Shown: positions 45,240-54,437 of the stretch, in pieces | Position numbering within the stretch: position 1 is the stretch's first letter | Layout: every line of letters begins with the position of its first letter | From: Mesorhizobium sp. M9A.F.Ca.ET.002.03.1.2 | GTDB lineage: Bacteria; Pseudomonadota; Alphaproteobacteria; Rhizobiales; Rhizobiaceae | Assembly (NCBI RefSeq): GCF_003952365.1 | Contig: NZ_CP034443.1 | Location: 3,527,001-3,591,000, forward strand | Direction of reading: 5' to 3' | DNA: 64,000 nucleotides | Notes under the pieces: model-generated | Seen by the model: the letters and a program-made list of their open reading frames with translations, nothing else | Database searches by the model: none | Told to the model about the DNA's origin: nothing | Made by a program: the position numbers and the translations under genes

Positions 45240-46298
45240 ATGCCAGCTACCTCGAGTTCAGTCGGATCCGGAGCCGCCGGCGCGGCGATCTTTGCCGACT
45301 CCGACAGCCGGAAGTACCGGTATTTCGACCCGAAGGGCCAGCGCGCCACGCACTACGAAGACATGACGGTCGACGTACAGCCTGATCCGGAGCGTTACCT
45401 GATCCAGGACTGGATCATCTCCTTTGCCGACGGCAAGGGCGCTTATGTCAAGCAGAACACCGCCGCGCAGAGCTCCAACTGGCATGCCTTCCGCGCCCCC
45501 GATCAGGAGTGGGAACGCACGCACTACCAGCGCCAGTCGAAAATCGAGACGATGGTGCAGAGCGTCATCAACAATGCCCGCAAGTCGGGGGCGCCGAAGA
45601 CCTTCGACAAGGCCTGGGTCAAGATCCTGCAGACGCAGCTCGGCGCCTGGAAACACGCCGAATTCGGGCTCGGCACCTCGCTGATGCAGGCGCAGCGTTA
45701 CGGCTATACCCAGATGATCAACAACGCGACGCTGACCAACTCGTCCTACAAGCTGCGGCTTGCCCAGGACATCACGCTCTACCTTGCCGAAATCGGCATG
45801 GACTTGCCCGGCTGGGACGACGAACTTGGCAAGAAGGCATGGCTCGAGGACGCGAACTGGCAAGGCACCCGCGAAGCGGTCGAGACCATCATGGGCGCGA
45901 CCGACTATCTCGAACAGTATTTCGCCATCAACATCATCTTCGAGCCGCTGGTTGGGGAAGTATTCCGCTCTGGCTTCCTGATGCAGATTGCCGCCGCCAA
46001 TCATGACTTCATCACGCCTGCAGTAATCTCGGCAGCCGAAGCCGACTATGAACGCAACCTCGCCAACACGATCGACCTCATGTACTTGCTCGCCAATGAC
46101 GAGAAACACGGCGTGGCGAACAAGAAGCTTTTCCAGGGCTGGGTCAGGAAGCACAGCGCGCTCGCCGACAAGGCAGCCATCGGCCTTCAGCCGATCTGGT
46201 CGATGCCGCATTCCAAGCCGGTCGCATTCGCGGATGTCCGCGCCAAATCCGAAGAGCGGATTGGCCAGATACTCGGCGAACTCGGCCTCAAGCGCTGA
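45240..46298 (+). CDS. mimC: Monooxygenase small (beta) hydroxylase subunit
   Basis: A 352-residue all-helical subunit of the ferritin-like fold without iron ligands. Features: YRYFDPKGQRATHYEDMTVD near the start, GAWKHAEFGLGTSLMQAQRY and FEPLVGEVFRSGFLMQIAA, as in PrmC/MimC. ATG 45240 is selected since AAGGGAG then lies eight bases upstream. It pairs with the large subunit to form the hydroxylase dimer. Confidence 0.92.
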   Translation: MPATSSSVGSGAAGAAIFADSDSRKYRYFDPKGQRATHYEDMTVDVQPDPERYLIQDWIISFADGKGAYVKQNTAAQSSNWHAFRAPDQEWERTHYQRQSKIETMVQSVINNARKSGAPKTFDKAWVKILQTQLGAWKHAEFGLGTSLMQAQRYGYTQMINNATLTNSSYKLRLAQDITLYLAEIGMDLPGWDDELGKKAWLEDANWQGTREAVETIMGATDYLEQYFAINIIFEPLVGEVFRSGFLMQIAAANHDFITPAVISAAEADYERNLANTIDLMYLLANDEKHGVANKKLFQGWVRKHSALADKAAIGLQPIWSMPHSKPVAFADVRAKSEERIGQILGELGLKR

Positions 46299-46315
46299 CA
46301 AAGGGAGAAATCGTC

Positions 46316-46687
46316 ATGTCAACTGCAGCACGCGACGCATCGCAATCCAACATCTTCAGGTCGATGAAGGACATCACCTTCGAACAGACGATTTCGCATC
46401 AGTGCGGCGTCACCATGAACGACTCCGTGGAAGCCAGGGCCATCGCTGAATTCATGGGCCAGAAGCCGGGGGTGACCATCACCTACCAGCCGGCACTGAT
46501 CCGTATCGACGGTGACGGCAAGCTGATCTTCAAGATGGACGCGATCGGTGAATATCTCGGGCGCGAGATTTCGGCCGAGACCTTCGAGGTCAACACCTCC
46601 ACGCACTACGGCCGCATGGTTCGCGTCGACGACAACACCGTGATCCTGTTCGGCAACATGGACGAGATGTTCGAATACATCGAATAG
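46316..46687 (+). CDS. mimD: Monooxygenase coupling/effector protein
   Basis: A 123-residue MmoB/DmpM-family regulatory protein. It lacks cofactors; the core HQCGVTMNDSVEARAIAEFM and ITYQPALIRIDGDGKLIFKM matches the family. It binds the hydroxylase near the active site and gates O2 and substrate entry. It starts 17 bp after the small-subunit gene with AAGGGAG. Confidence 0.92.
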   Translation: MSTAARDASQSNIFRSMKDITFEQTISHQCGVTMNDSVEARAIAEFMGQKPGVTITYQPALIRIDGDGKLIFKMDAIGEYLGREISAETFEVNTSTHYGRMVRVDDNTVILFGNMDEMFEYIE

Positions 46688-46703
46688 CCACCAAAAAAAA
46701 CAG

Positions 46704-46727
46704 GCGCGCCGCCTGGTTGCGGCGCGC
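46704..46727 (+). other. RNA hairpin after the coupling-protein gene
   Basis: A 9-bp stem GCGCGCCGC/GCGGCGCGC with a 6-base loop lies 17 bp after mimD. It is preceded by an A-tract and has no T-run after it, so on this strand it is more likely an mRNA stabiliser than a terminator. It divides the four monooxygenase genes from the accessory genes. Confidence 0.55.
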
Positions 46728-46760
46728 AGCCCGATCAACGCAATCAGTGCTGAGGGAACC

Positions 46761-47783
46761 ATGTTTATCACACCGGAAGGCAAGGAAATCTTCGTGGTCG
46801 ACGGCCACACCCATTTCTGGGACGGCAGCCCCGAAAACCAGAAGAATATTCATGGCAAGCAGTTCATCGAGTGCTTCTACGCCTATCACACGGGGCTGAG
46901 CCCCAAGGAACAGCTGTGGGAGAAGAGCAAGTTCGAAAAGTACAGCGCCGACGATCTCTATCGCGACCTGTTCGTCAATGGTCCCGATGATGTGGCGATC
47001 GTGCAGTCGACCTATCTCAAGGATTTCTACAAAAACGGCTTCAACACGATCGAGCGCAATGCCGAGGTGGCCAAGCGCTATCCGGAGCGTTTCATCGTCA
47101 ACGGCGCCTTCGATCCGCGCGACGGTGAGAAGGCGCTCGAATACATCCACTTCCTCAAGGAGACCTACGACGTCAAGGGCGTGAAGATGTACACGGCCGA
47201 ATGGAACGGCGCCTCCAAGGGCTGGAAGCTCACCGACCCCGATGCCTACAAATGCTTCGAACTCTGCGACAAGCTCGGCATCAGGAATATCCACGTCCAC
47301 AAGGGGCCGACCATCATCCCGCTCAGCAAGGACGCCTTCGACGTGCATGACGTCGACCACGCGGCGACTGATTTCCAGAACCTCAACTGGATTGTCGAGC
47401 ATTGCGGCTTGCCGCGCCTCGACGATTTCTGCTGGATCGCGACGCAAGAGACCAACGTCTATGGCGGGCTGGCGGTGGCGCTGCCGTTCATCCATTCGCG
47501 CCCGCGCTATTTCGGCGAGGTCATCGCCGAACTGCTGTTCTGGATCGGGCCGGAGAAAATCCTGTTTGGTTCCGACTACGCGATCTGGACGCCGCGCTGG
47601 CTGGTCGAGAAGTTCTGGGCCTACCAGATTCCCGAGGATATCGCGGCAGAACGCGGCGTGCAGCTGACCGACGAGATCAAGGAGAAGATCCTCGGCCTCA
47701 ACGCCGCGCGTCTCTACAACATCGACATCGAAGCCAAGAAGGCGGCGCTCGCCAGTTCGCCCTTCAGCATCGCGGCGGAGTAG
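46761..47783 (+). CDS. Amidohydrolase-2 family metal-dependent hydrolase
   Basis: A 340-residue TIM-barrel protein. Metal-ligand motifs: DGHTHFWD near 14-21, HVHKGPT, VEHCG and the late GSDYAIW. Similar genes follow prm/mim operons in actinobacteria, where their role is unsettled. Decarboxylation or hydrolysis of an oxidised product is possible. It starts 73 bp after mimD, with the hairpin between. Confidence 0.88.
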   Translation: MFITPEGKEIFVVDGHTHFWDGSPENQKNIHGKQFIECFYAYHTGLSPKEQLWEKSKFEKYSADDLYRDLFVNGPDDVAIVQSTYLKDFYKNGFNTIERNAEVAKRYPERFIVNGAFDPRDGEKALEYIHFLKETYDVKGVKMYTAEWNGASKGWKLTDPDAYKCFELCDKLGIRNIHVHKGPTIIPLSKDAFDVHDVDHAATDFQNLNWIVEHCGLPRLDDFCWIATQETNVYGGLAVALPFIHSRPRYFGEVIAELLFWIGPEKILFGSDYAIWTPRWLVEKFWAYQIPEDIAAERGVQLTDEIKEKILGLNAARLYNIDIEAKKAALASSPFSIAAE

Positions 47784-47788
47784 GGGCC

Positions 47789-48586
47789 ATGGCAACCGCC
47801 AGCGTTTCCAGTAGCCGCGAGAACGAACTCTGGCGGCGCCTTGGTGAAGTCAACGACCCGGAGCTCGACGAACCGATTACCGAGATGGGCTTCGTCGAGC
47901 GGGCCGAGATGACGGGCGATGGCAGCGTGGAGATCGACTTCCGCCTGCCGACCTATTGGTGCTCGCCCAACTTCGCGTTCCTCATGCTGGACGGCGTCCG
48001 CAAGGTGCTCGACCAGCTCTCCTGGTCGCCTGCCTATCGGGTGAAGCTCCTCGACCACATGTTTGCCGAAGAGGTCAATCGCGGCATGGAGGCCGGCAAG
48101 GCTTTCGGCGACATATTTGCCGAGCTTGCCGAGGATCAGGATCTCGGCGCTTTGCGCGAAACCTTTGGGATGAAGGCATTCAAGCGGCGCCAGGAGGCCG
48201 TGCTGCGCCGCTTCCGGCAACACGGCCTGACCGACCAAGAAATCCTCGGCATGGACCTGCCGGCATACGACGTCGCGCGGTTCGAAACGGGCGAAGCGGC
48301 CAACCAGAAGCCGAGGTACCGAGCGGCTCTGCTTGAGCGCTTTCCCGACCGCAGGGCGGATGACCCTGTCTTCGTGACATGGGAAGGGCAGCGCATACCA
48401 ACCGGCGCGCTCAGCGCGCATCTCGCCGAGTTGCGCAGTGTGCGTATCAACATGGAGTTCAACGGCGCGCTTTGCCGTGGGCTCAAACAGACAAGATACA
48501 AGGAACTGGGTGTGGTCGACGGCGAACCGACGCTGGTCGATTTCATCATGGATCGCGTGCCGGCACGCGCCGCGCCAGCCGCCTGA
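47789..48586 (+). CDS. DUF59/MIP18-type protein, monooxygenase accessory
   Basis: A 265-residue protein. The N-terminal 90 residues contain the DUF59 core (EVNDPELDEPITEMGFVERA and the Cys in TYWCSPNFAF) known from iron-sulfur or metal-centre assembly factors. The remaining 175 residues are specific to the monooxygenase neighbourhood. It starts six bases after the amidohydrolase stop. It probably helps to load iron into the hydroxylase or cluster into the reductase (inference). Confidence 0.75.
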   Translation: MATASVSSSRENELWRRLGEVNDPELDEPITEMGFVERAEMTGDGSVEIDFRLPTYWCSPNFAFLMLDGVRKVLDQLSWSPAYRVKLLDHMFAEEVNRGMEAGKAFGDIFAELAEDQDLGALRETFGMKAFKRRQEAVLRRFRQHGLTDQEILGMDLPAYDVARFETGEAANQKPRYRAALLERFPDRRADDPVFVTWEGQRIPTGALSAHLAELRSVRINMEFNGALCRGLKQTRYKELGVVDGEPTLVDFIMDRVPARAAPAA

Positions 48587-48663
48587 GGCAGAACTGACAG
48601 CAACGGCCTCCCTTGCACGAGGCCCCTAACCAACAACCCGCCCGTAAGGCGGAAGGAGGAATC

Positions 48664-50295
48664 ATGCCCAAGATAATGCTCCACAATTCCGACGCGCGTC
48701 GAGCTCTTGCTCGCGGCGTCTTTCGGTTGGCCGCCGCCGTCGAGCCGACGCTCGGCCCCAAAGGCATGAACGCCATGATTGACAGGCCAATCGGCACCCC
48801 GATGGTGACCCGCGACGGCGTCAGCATCGCTTCCGAGATCGAGCTGCACGACCGTTTCGAGAACATGGGCGCGCAGGTCGTGCGCGAAGTGTCGATGCAG
48901 ACCAACGAGGTCGCCGGCGACGGCACCACGACTGCCATCGTGCTCGCCAACGCACTCATCCAGGGTGGCATCGAAGCGAATGAGCGCGGCGCGAAATCCG
49001 TTGATCTGTGCAAGGGTATCGACCTTGCCGTGGCGGCGGTGGTGGCGGCGCTCAAGGCTTCGGCCAAGCCGGCCAAGGGCAACGGCATTCTCGCTTCGGT
49101 CGCGAACATCGCAGCGACCGATGCCAGGCTTGGCGCGCTGGTGGCGGAAGCGCATCAGCGGGTAGGGGCCGAAGGCGTCATCACCACCGACTTCAGTGTG
49201 ACCACCGAGACCACGCTTGATGTGGTTGAGGGCATGTCCTTCGAACGCGGCTATCTCTCGCACCACATGGTCACCGATCAGGAGAAGATGGAGGCGGTTC
49301 TCGAACGGCCCTACATCCTGATGACCGACCTCAAGATCAAGGAGCCCGAGGCGCTCGATGCGGCTCGCCGCATTGCCGACGAGGATGGTCAGCCGTTGCT
49401 GATCGTGTCCGAGGAAATGTCGCCGGAAGTGGTGGTGACGCTGCTCGGCAAGCAGGGACCTGGAAAATACCTCGTCGTCCATCCGCCGGAATACGGCCAT
49501 TGGCGGAAGGCGATGATGGAGGATCTGGCCATAATCACCGGCGGCAAGGTGATCGCCCGCGATCTCGGAGGCCGGTTGGAGGACATCACCGCCGACGATC
49601 TTGGAACCGCTGACCGGGTGAAGACCAGTTCGTCCTACACCTCGATCATTCGCGGCGGCGGCGACCATGCGACAATCGCATCGCGCCGCGCCCAGGTGCA
49701 GCGGCAGTATGAAGCCTCGCCGCCGAACATCGATCAGGACAAGCTGCGCGAACGCCTGGCCAAGCTTTCTGGAGGCACCGCGATCCTCTATGCCGGCGGT
49801 GTCACGCCGGTCGAGCAGAAGCGAACCATACAGCTCATCGAGGATTCACTGAATGCGGTGCGCGCCGCTTCAGAAGAGGGCGTGGTCGCCGGCGGCGGCT
49901 CCGCACTCGCCCAGATCGCACCGCTGCTCGACAAGGTGGCGGCGGGCGTCGACGGAGATGTCGCAGAAGGCGTGCGCCTGGTGCGGTCGGTGCTGTCGAG
50001 GCCGCTCTGGCGTATCGCCGCCAATGCCGGCGCCGATCCCGAAGCCGTCGTGGCGGAAGTCACGCGCATCAATGGCGGCTACGGCTACAACGCGTCTGCC
50101 GGCAGCTACCAGAACATGTTCGAGGCTGGGATCATCGATCCGGTCCGCGTCACCTATACAGCACTCGCCAACGCCGCTTCGGTGGCAACGCTGATCCTGA
50201 CCACCGAAACGCTGATCGGCCATCTCGCCGAGGACGAAGACCCGACGGCCGGACCGGCGCGCGGCGGCGGCTCTGAAAAGCTCGGCCGCGCCTGA
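48664..50295 (+). CDS. mimG: GroEL-like chaperonin dedicated to the monooxygenase (MimG-like)
   Basis: A 543-residue type I chaperonin homologue. It keeps the ATP-site motif AGDGTTTAIVLA, the N-terminal TLGPKGMNAMID and SEEGVVAGGGSAL. It differs from housekeeping GroEL: the C-terminal Gly-Gly-Met tail is replaced by GGGSEKLGRA, and no groES is adjacent. In Mycobacterium, MimG is needed to fold MimA productively, and the same role is likely here. AGGAGGA precedes the ATG. Confidence 0.9.
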   Translation: MPKIMLHNSDARRALARGVFRLAAAVEPTLGPKGMNAMIDRPIGTPMVTRDGVSIASEIELHDRFENMGAQVVREVSMQTNEVAGDGTTTAIVLANALIQGGIEANERGAKSVDLCKGIDLAVAAVVAALKASAKPAKGNGILASVANIAATDARLGALVAEAHQRVGAEGVITTDFSVTTETTLDVVEGMSFERGYLSHHMVTDQEKMEAVLERPYILMTDLKIKEPEALDAARRIADEDGQPLLIVSEEMSPEVVVTLLGKQGPGKYLVVHPPEYGHWRKAMMEDLAIITGGKVIARDLGGRLEDITADDLGTADRVKTSSSYTSIIRGGGDHATIASRRAQVQRQYEASPPNIDQDKLRERLAKLSGGTAILYAGGVTPVEQKRTIQLIEDSLNAVRAASEEGVVAGGGSALAQIAPLLDKVAAGVDGDVAEGVRLVRSVLSRPLWRIAANAGADPEAVVAEVTRINGGYGYNASAGSYQNMFEAGIIDPVRVTYTALANAASVATLILTTETLIGHLAEDEDPTAGPARGGGSEKLGRA

Positions 50296-50333
50296 AGAAA
50301 TCCGAACAATCTCGACGTTGAGAGGATACGACG

Positions 50334-51377
50334 ATGAAAGCTGCCAGACTTTACGAATACGACCCGCGCATGAACGTCCAGCTTAAGATCGAGGAGGTCG
50401 CGGCGCCGACGATCACCGCCCCCGACGAGGTGATCGTGCGGGTCGGTGCCGCCGGCCTCTGCCGCACCGACCTGCACATCATCGAGGGCGTTTGGAAGCC
50501 AACCATGGACCCTGAAGGTACGCTTCTGCCTTACATCATGGGCCATGAGAATGCGGGTTGGGTGGAGGAGGTCGGCAGCGGCGTCAGATCGGTCAAACGC
50601 GGCGACGCCGTGATCTGCCATCCCTTCCGCTCGTGCGGCATCTGCCTCAACTGCCGACACGGCGAGGATATGTACTGCGACAACGGCCAGTTCCCCGGGC
50701 TTGGCATGAATGGCGGCTTCGCCGAGTATTTCATCACCAGCGAGCGCTCGCTGATCAAGCTGAACGCCAATGTCACGCCGATCGAAGTGGCGCCGCTGGC
50801 CGACGCCGGCATCACCGCCTACCGCGCCGCCAAGCGGGCGGCCAAGCTATTGAGGCCAGGGAGTTACTGCGTCCTGCTCGGCATAGGCGGGCTCGGCCAT
50901 ATCGCGCTGCAGTCGCTGCATGCGATTTCGGGCTGCCGCATCATCGCCGTCGATCGCGAGCCGGCAGCACAAGTGCTCGCCAAGGATCTCGGCGCCGACT
51001 TCGTCCTCGATGGCGGGCCTGATATCGTCGAGGAGGTCAGCCAGATCACCGACGGCGGCGCCCATGTGGTCATCGATTTCGTCGGCGAACTCGGCGTCGA
51101 GAACATCTGCTGGAAGATGGTGCGCAAGGGCGGCCAATTGTTCGTCGTCGGCTATGGCGGCACCGTCAACGTGCCGACCGCGCATCTGGTCATCGAGGAG
51201 ATCAACATCGGCGGCAGCCTAGTCGGCAATTTCACCGAACTTGTCGAACTGATGGAGCTGAACGCCGACGGCAAGGTGAAGATGCACTACACCGAATACA
51301 ATCTCGCCAACATCAACACCGCGCTCGACGACTTCAAGAACCGGCGGTTCACCGGCCGTGGCGTCATCGTACCATAA
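50334..51377 (+). CDS. Zinc-dependent alcohol dehydrogenase (MDR family), monooxygenase operon
   Basis: A 347-residue NAD-dependent dehydrogenase. Catalytic zinc: Cys43 and the GHE pair His71/Glu72. Structural zinc: Cys101, 104, 107 and 115. Nucleotide site: GIGGLG. It most likely oxidises the alcohol made by the hydroxylase (for example 2-propanol or acetol). GAGAGGA precedes the ATG 39 bp after the chaperonin gene. It is the last gene before a repeat and the convergent regulator. Confidence 0.9.
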   Translation: MKAARLYEYDPRMNVQLKIEEVAAPTITAPDEVIVRVGAAGLCRTDLHIIEGVWKPTMDPEGTLLPYIMGHENAGWVEEVGSGVRSVKRGDAVICHPFRSCGICLNCRHGEDMYCDNGQFPGLGMNGGFAEYFITSERSLIKLNANVTPIEVAPLADAGITAYRAAKRAAKLLRPGSYCVLLGIGGLGHIALQSLHAISGCRIIAVDREPAAQVLAKDLGADFVLDGGPDIVEEVSQITDGGAHVVIDFVGELGVENICWKMVRKGGQLFVVGYGGTVNVPTAHLVIEEINIGGSLVGNFTELVELMELNADGKVKMHYTEYNLANINTALDDFKNRRFTGRGVIVP

Positions 51378-51383
51378 AATTGC

Positions 51384-51496
51384 CTAATGCATGTCGCGCA
51401 AAAATGGTGCAGCGATTTTGCGATAACGACATGCATAAAACAAGGACTTAAAGCGCGTCGCATGAATCCGTTCAAACGCGACGCGCTTTAGACCCG
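51384..51496 (+). repeat. Double-hairpin intergenic repeat, copy 2 (RIME-like)
   Basis: Matches 23418-23530 over its whole length with a few substitutions and a 1-2 base indel. Both dyads are preserved, including AAAGCGCGTCGC...GCGACGCGCTTT. It lies between the convergent alcohol dehydrogenase and activator genes, where its stems could end transcripts from either side. Confidence 0.85.
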
Positions 51497-51568
51497 CTGA
51501 GGGCGAGCTCGCGCCGAACGCCAGTATTCCTCCCACCCATGGCGCAAATGCCATGGGTTTCGTTGCTG

Positions 51569-53656
51569 TCAGGAAAAGCGGCGGCGGATGCCGTACTGGT
51601 CGAGCTTGCGATAGAGCGTCGGCCGCGAGATGCCGAGCCGTCGTGCGACCCGGCTGAGATTGCCGCCTTCGGCTTCCAATGCGCTTTTCATCGCCTGGCG
51701 TTCCGCCTCAACGAGTGTACCTGCAGGCATTTCCGGTGAGATGGCGGTATCGTTACCCGAAATGGCGTTCGATTCAGAGCTGGGCGCCGTGATTTCCTCG
51801 GGAAGGTCGTGAAATCCGATATCGCGGCCGCGCGCCAGAACATACAGCCGGCCGATGAGATTCTTCAGTTCGCGCACATTACCCGGCCAACGATAAGCGA
51901 GCAGGGCATCCAGCGCTTCGTGCGAGAATTCCAGCGGCTCCCCGTCAGCCGCAGCCGCGATCTGCCGGTTGAAATGTTCGGTCAGCAAAAGCACGTCCTC
52001 GCCGCGCTCGCGCAGCGGTGGGACCGTGATCGAGACCGCGCCAATTCGATAGTAGAGATCGCGGCGGAAACGACCGGCAGCAACCTCCTGCTTGAGATCG
52101 CGATTGGTCGAGGCGACCAGTCGCACGTCCACGGGTCGCCCCCGGCTGTCTCCGATCCGGTGGACCATGCGCTCCTCCAGCACACGCAGCAGAAACGGCT
52201 GGATCTCGAGTGGCAATTCACCAATCTCGTCGAGGCTGAGCACGCCACCGCTGGCGAGCTCGAAAACACCAGGCTTGCCTTCACGCGAGGCGCCCGTAAA
52301 TGCGCCGGCGACATGGCCGAACAATTCGCTGCCAAACAGGTCCCTGGTGATCGCTCCGCAATTCATCGCTATGAACGGGTCATTCGCCGTGCGTCGGCTG
52401 CCGGCATGAACAAGCCGCGCAAACAGCTCTTTCCCGACACCAGTCTCGCCTTCGACCAATAGCGATGCGACGCTGTTCGACCGGGCGACACGGCAGGCGA
52501 CGTCGATGGCGGCCAGCAGCGCTTCGCTTTCGCCAACAATCATGGCGACAGCATCCCGAAGATGCTTATCCACTTCCCCGCGGACCACCGTCACGCTGGA
52601 GACTGCTGGCGCCGACGGGAACACCAGCGCTGCGCCGCGGAGGTCGCCGTCAAGCTTGAGCGGTGTGATGTGGCAGGACCGCAGATGGGCCGGTAGCGCC
52701 CTGGCGAGATCTCCTTCGTCCCCGGACGAAGGAAGATTCATGAGCCAGCGGCCACGGCCTGGCTCCATCGGCCCGTCCATCATCTCAGTCGTTTCGCCAT
52801 CGGGGACATTGTTGCAGAAGATGGCGCGGCCGCGATGGTCGACGATCACCAGCCCGTCTTTTCGACGGTAGCTCGGGGCAGACGAAATGAAGGCTTCGAG
52901 CAGGCGCGTGCGCTGTTCCTGCTGCTGTTCGGCCAATGCCTTCTCGATCTGCCGGGCTGTGGCGGCGACGAGCGCGGTGTTGTGCGGCCGGAAGATTGGT
53001 GAATAGCCAGACAGATCGACGACGCCGATGATCTTGCCGTCGAGAGGATCGCGGATCGGCGCGCCGGCGCAAGTCCAGGATTTGATGCCGGCGCAGAAAT
53101 GCTCGGCCGCATGGACAAAAGTCGGCTCGCCGGTCCACAGCGCCGTACCGATGCCATTGGTTCCGACGGCATCCTCGTTCCATTTGCCGCCGATGGCCAG
53201 GTGGATATCCATGCCATCATGCAAGGTCTTCTTGTCGCCGATGGCGTCGATCAGTACGCCGTCGCTGTCGGCCAGAACCAGCATCGCGCCTGTCCCGTCC
53301 AGTAACTGGCCAAGCGAGGCGAACGATCGCCGCGCCGCCGAGAGCAATTCGGCATTGGCCCGCGTCAGATATTCGATCTCATCGCGATCACTGCTTAGCG
53401 GCGCTTCAATACCTTCAGCGTTGATGCCGCCCGTGGCGCTGCGATACCAGGAATCGTGAATGAGAGAGCGGACGGGGCTTGGATGGATCGGATCGCGGGC
53501 ACATTTGGGCTCGTCGGCCAGAAAGTTCTCCCAAGCGCGCATGGTGGCGCGCTCATCATAGTCGATGTTGCCCAGAACCATTTGCCCGGTGGCTGGCGAC
53601 GCGCGCGCCGGAAGAGCATCGATCTTCATCTGATGGGGGCCTATCTCGCGTTTCAT
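51569..53656 (-). CDS. mimR: Sigma-54-dependent Fis-family activator (AcoR/MimR-like)
   Basis: A 695-residue enhancer-binding protein. A GAF-type sensor region occupies about 80-250. The AAA+ domain has Walker A GETGVGKE, the sigma-54 contact loop GAFTGA and Walker B LSLDEIGEL. A Fis helix-turn-helix (NLSRVARRLGISRPTLYRKL) ends the protein. This is the expected partner of the -24/-12 promoter and twin dyads before mimA, as for MimR in mycobacteria and AcoR for acetoin. The ligand is probably the hydroxylase substrate or product. The start is uncertain; downstream ATGs at 53629 and 53578 are possible. Confidence 0.9.
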   Translation of the reverse strand: MKREIGPHQMKIDALPARASPATGQMVLGNIDYDERATMRAWENFLADEPKCARDPIHPSPVRSLIHDSWYRSATGGINAEGIEAPLSSDRDEIEYLTRANAELLSAARRSFASLGQLLDGTGAMLVLADSDGVLIDAIGDKKTLHDGMDIHLAIGGKWNEDAVGTNGIGTALWTGEPTFVHAAEHFCAGIKSWTCAGAPIRDPLDGKIIGVVDLSGYSPIFRPHNTALVAATARQIEKALAEQQQEQRTRLLEAFISSAPSYRRKDGLVIVDHRGRAIFCNNVPDGETTEMMDGPMEPGRGRWLMNLPSSGDEGDLARALPAHLRSCHITPLKLDGDLRGAALVFPSAPAVSSVTVVRGEVDKHLRDAVAMIVGESEALLAAIDVACRVARSNSVASLLVEGETGVGKELFARLVHAGSRRTANDPFIAMNCGAITRDLFGSELFGHVAGAFTGASREGKPGVFELASGGVLSLDEIGELPLEIQPFLLRVLEERMVHRIGDSRGRPVDVRLVASTNRDLKQEVAAGRFRRDLYYRIGAVSITVPPLRERGEDVLLLTEHFNRQIAAAADGEPLEFSHEALDALLAYRWPGNVRELKNLIGRLYVLARGRDIGFHDLPEEITAPSSESNAISGNDTAISPEMPAGTLVEAERQAMKSALEAEGGNLSRVARRLGISRPTLYRKLDQYGIRRRFS

Positions 53657-53752
53657 CCCGTCATCACAGAACCTTTGAGGTATGCCACTGCTGTATGCTG
53701 TTATATTCGAATGCTATCGCGGATTGGACATGCACGTGCGAGCGTCTGCTCG

Positions 53753-54226
53753 TCAGTTGATGCCGAGTTTCGCGCCGATGTCGCAGGCAAGCTGTTCTTC
53801 GCTATAGGTGGCGGTGAGGCGGGACCCGTCCAGGTCGGCAAGTGCCTCGGCGATGGTTTCGTCGACCGGCGAGAAGAAGCCATTCTGCTTCGTCGCCAGG
53901 ACAAAGATCTGGTCCTCGCCTCGATTGCGGATGTCGCCTATATGGTGAAGCTGGCGGCCTGTGTTCTGATCCTTTGAGATCACCCGGCCGTTCATGGTGA
54001 CTTGGATGGAGGGCTTGGCGTCGGCCGCGGGCGCCGTGCCGCCGCCAACATGGATGATAAGGCCTTCCGCCTGCGGTTGCTGGCGTGGCTTCCTGAAAGC
54101 CGAATAGCCGCCGCCGCTGATCTGGTCGGCAAGGCGAACGATGGTCGAGCGGTTCTGCTCGATCAGTCTTTTGACTTGTACGTCCTCGCGCCGCGGGCCA
54201 TCCCGCTTCGAGATGATCTCAACCAT
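53753..54226 (-). CDS. Hypothetical protein, 157 residues
   Basis: A GGGAGGATTC ribosome site precedes the ATG at 54226. The product (MVEIISKRDGPRREDVQVKR start) is cytoplasmic, with a mixed alpha/beta layout: a helical N-terminus, a flexible GGGTAPAADAKP linker and a beta-rich middle (IQVTMNGRVISKDQNTG). I recognise no family. It lies 96 bp upstream of the activator gene on the same strand, so it may be co-expressed with it. Confidence 0.7.
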   Translation of the reverse strand: MVEIISKRDGPRREDVQVKRLIEQNRSTIVRLADQISGGGYSAFRKPRQQPQAEGLIIHVGGGTAPAADAKPSIQVTMNGRVISKDQNTGRQLHHIGDIRNRGEDQIFVLATKQNGFFSPVDETIAEALADLDGSRLTATYSEEQLACDIGAKLGIN

Positions 54227-54437
54227 GAATCCTCCCAGATTCGCTCAGCGTTGCCGTTTGTACGGCTCATTCTTCTTGTTAGGCAAAGCCTACACCGCCT
54301 CAGTGAGATACGCCATTCATATTAGATAGCGCCAAAGTTCGTGTCGTTGGTAGCAGGTGGCTGCTACAATCCTGCTCACCAACAGCATGAAGAAACGCAC
54401 TTCAGTCCCAATCGATGCTGATGAGAACGTCGTTCAG

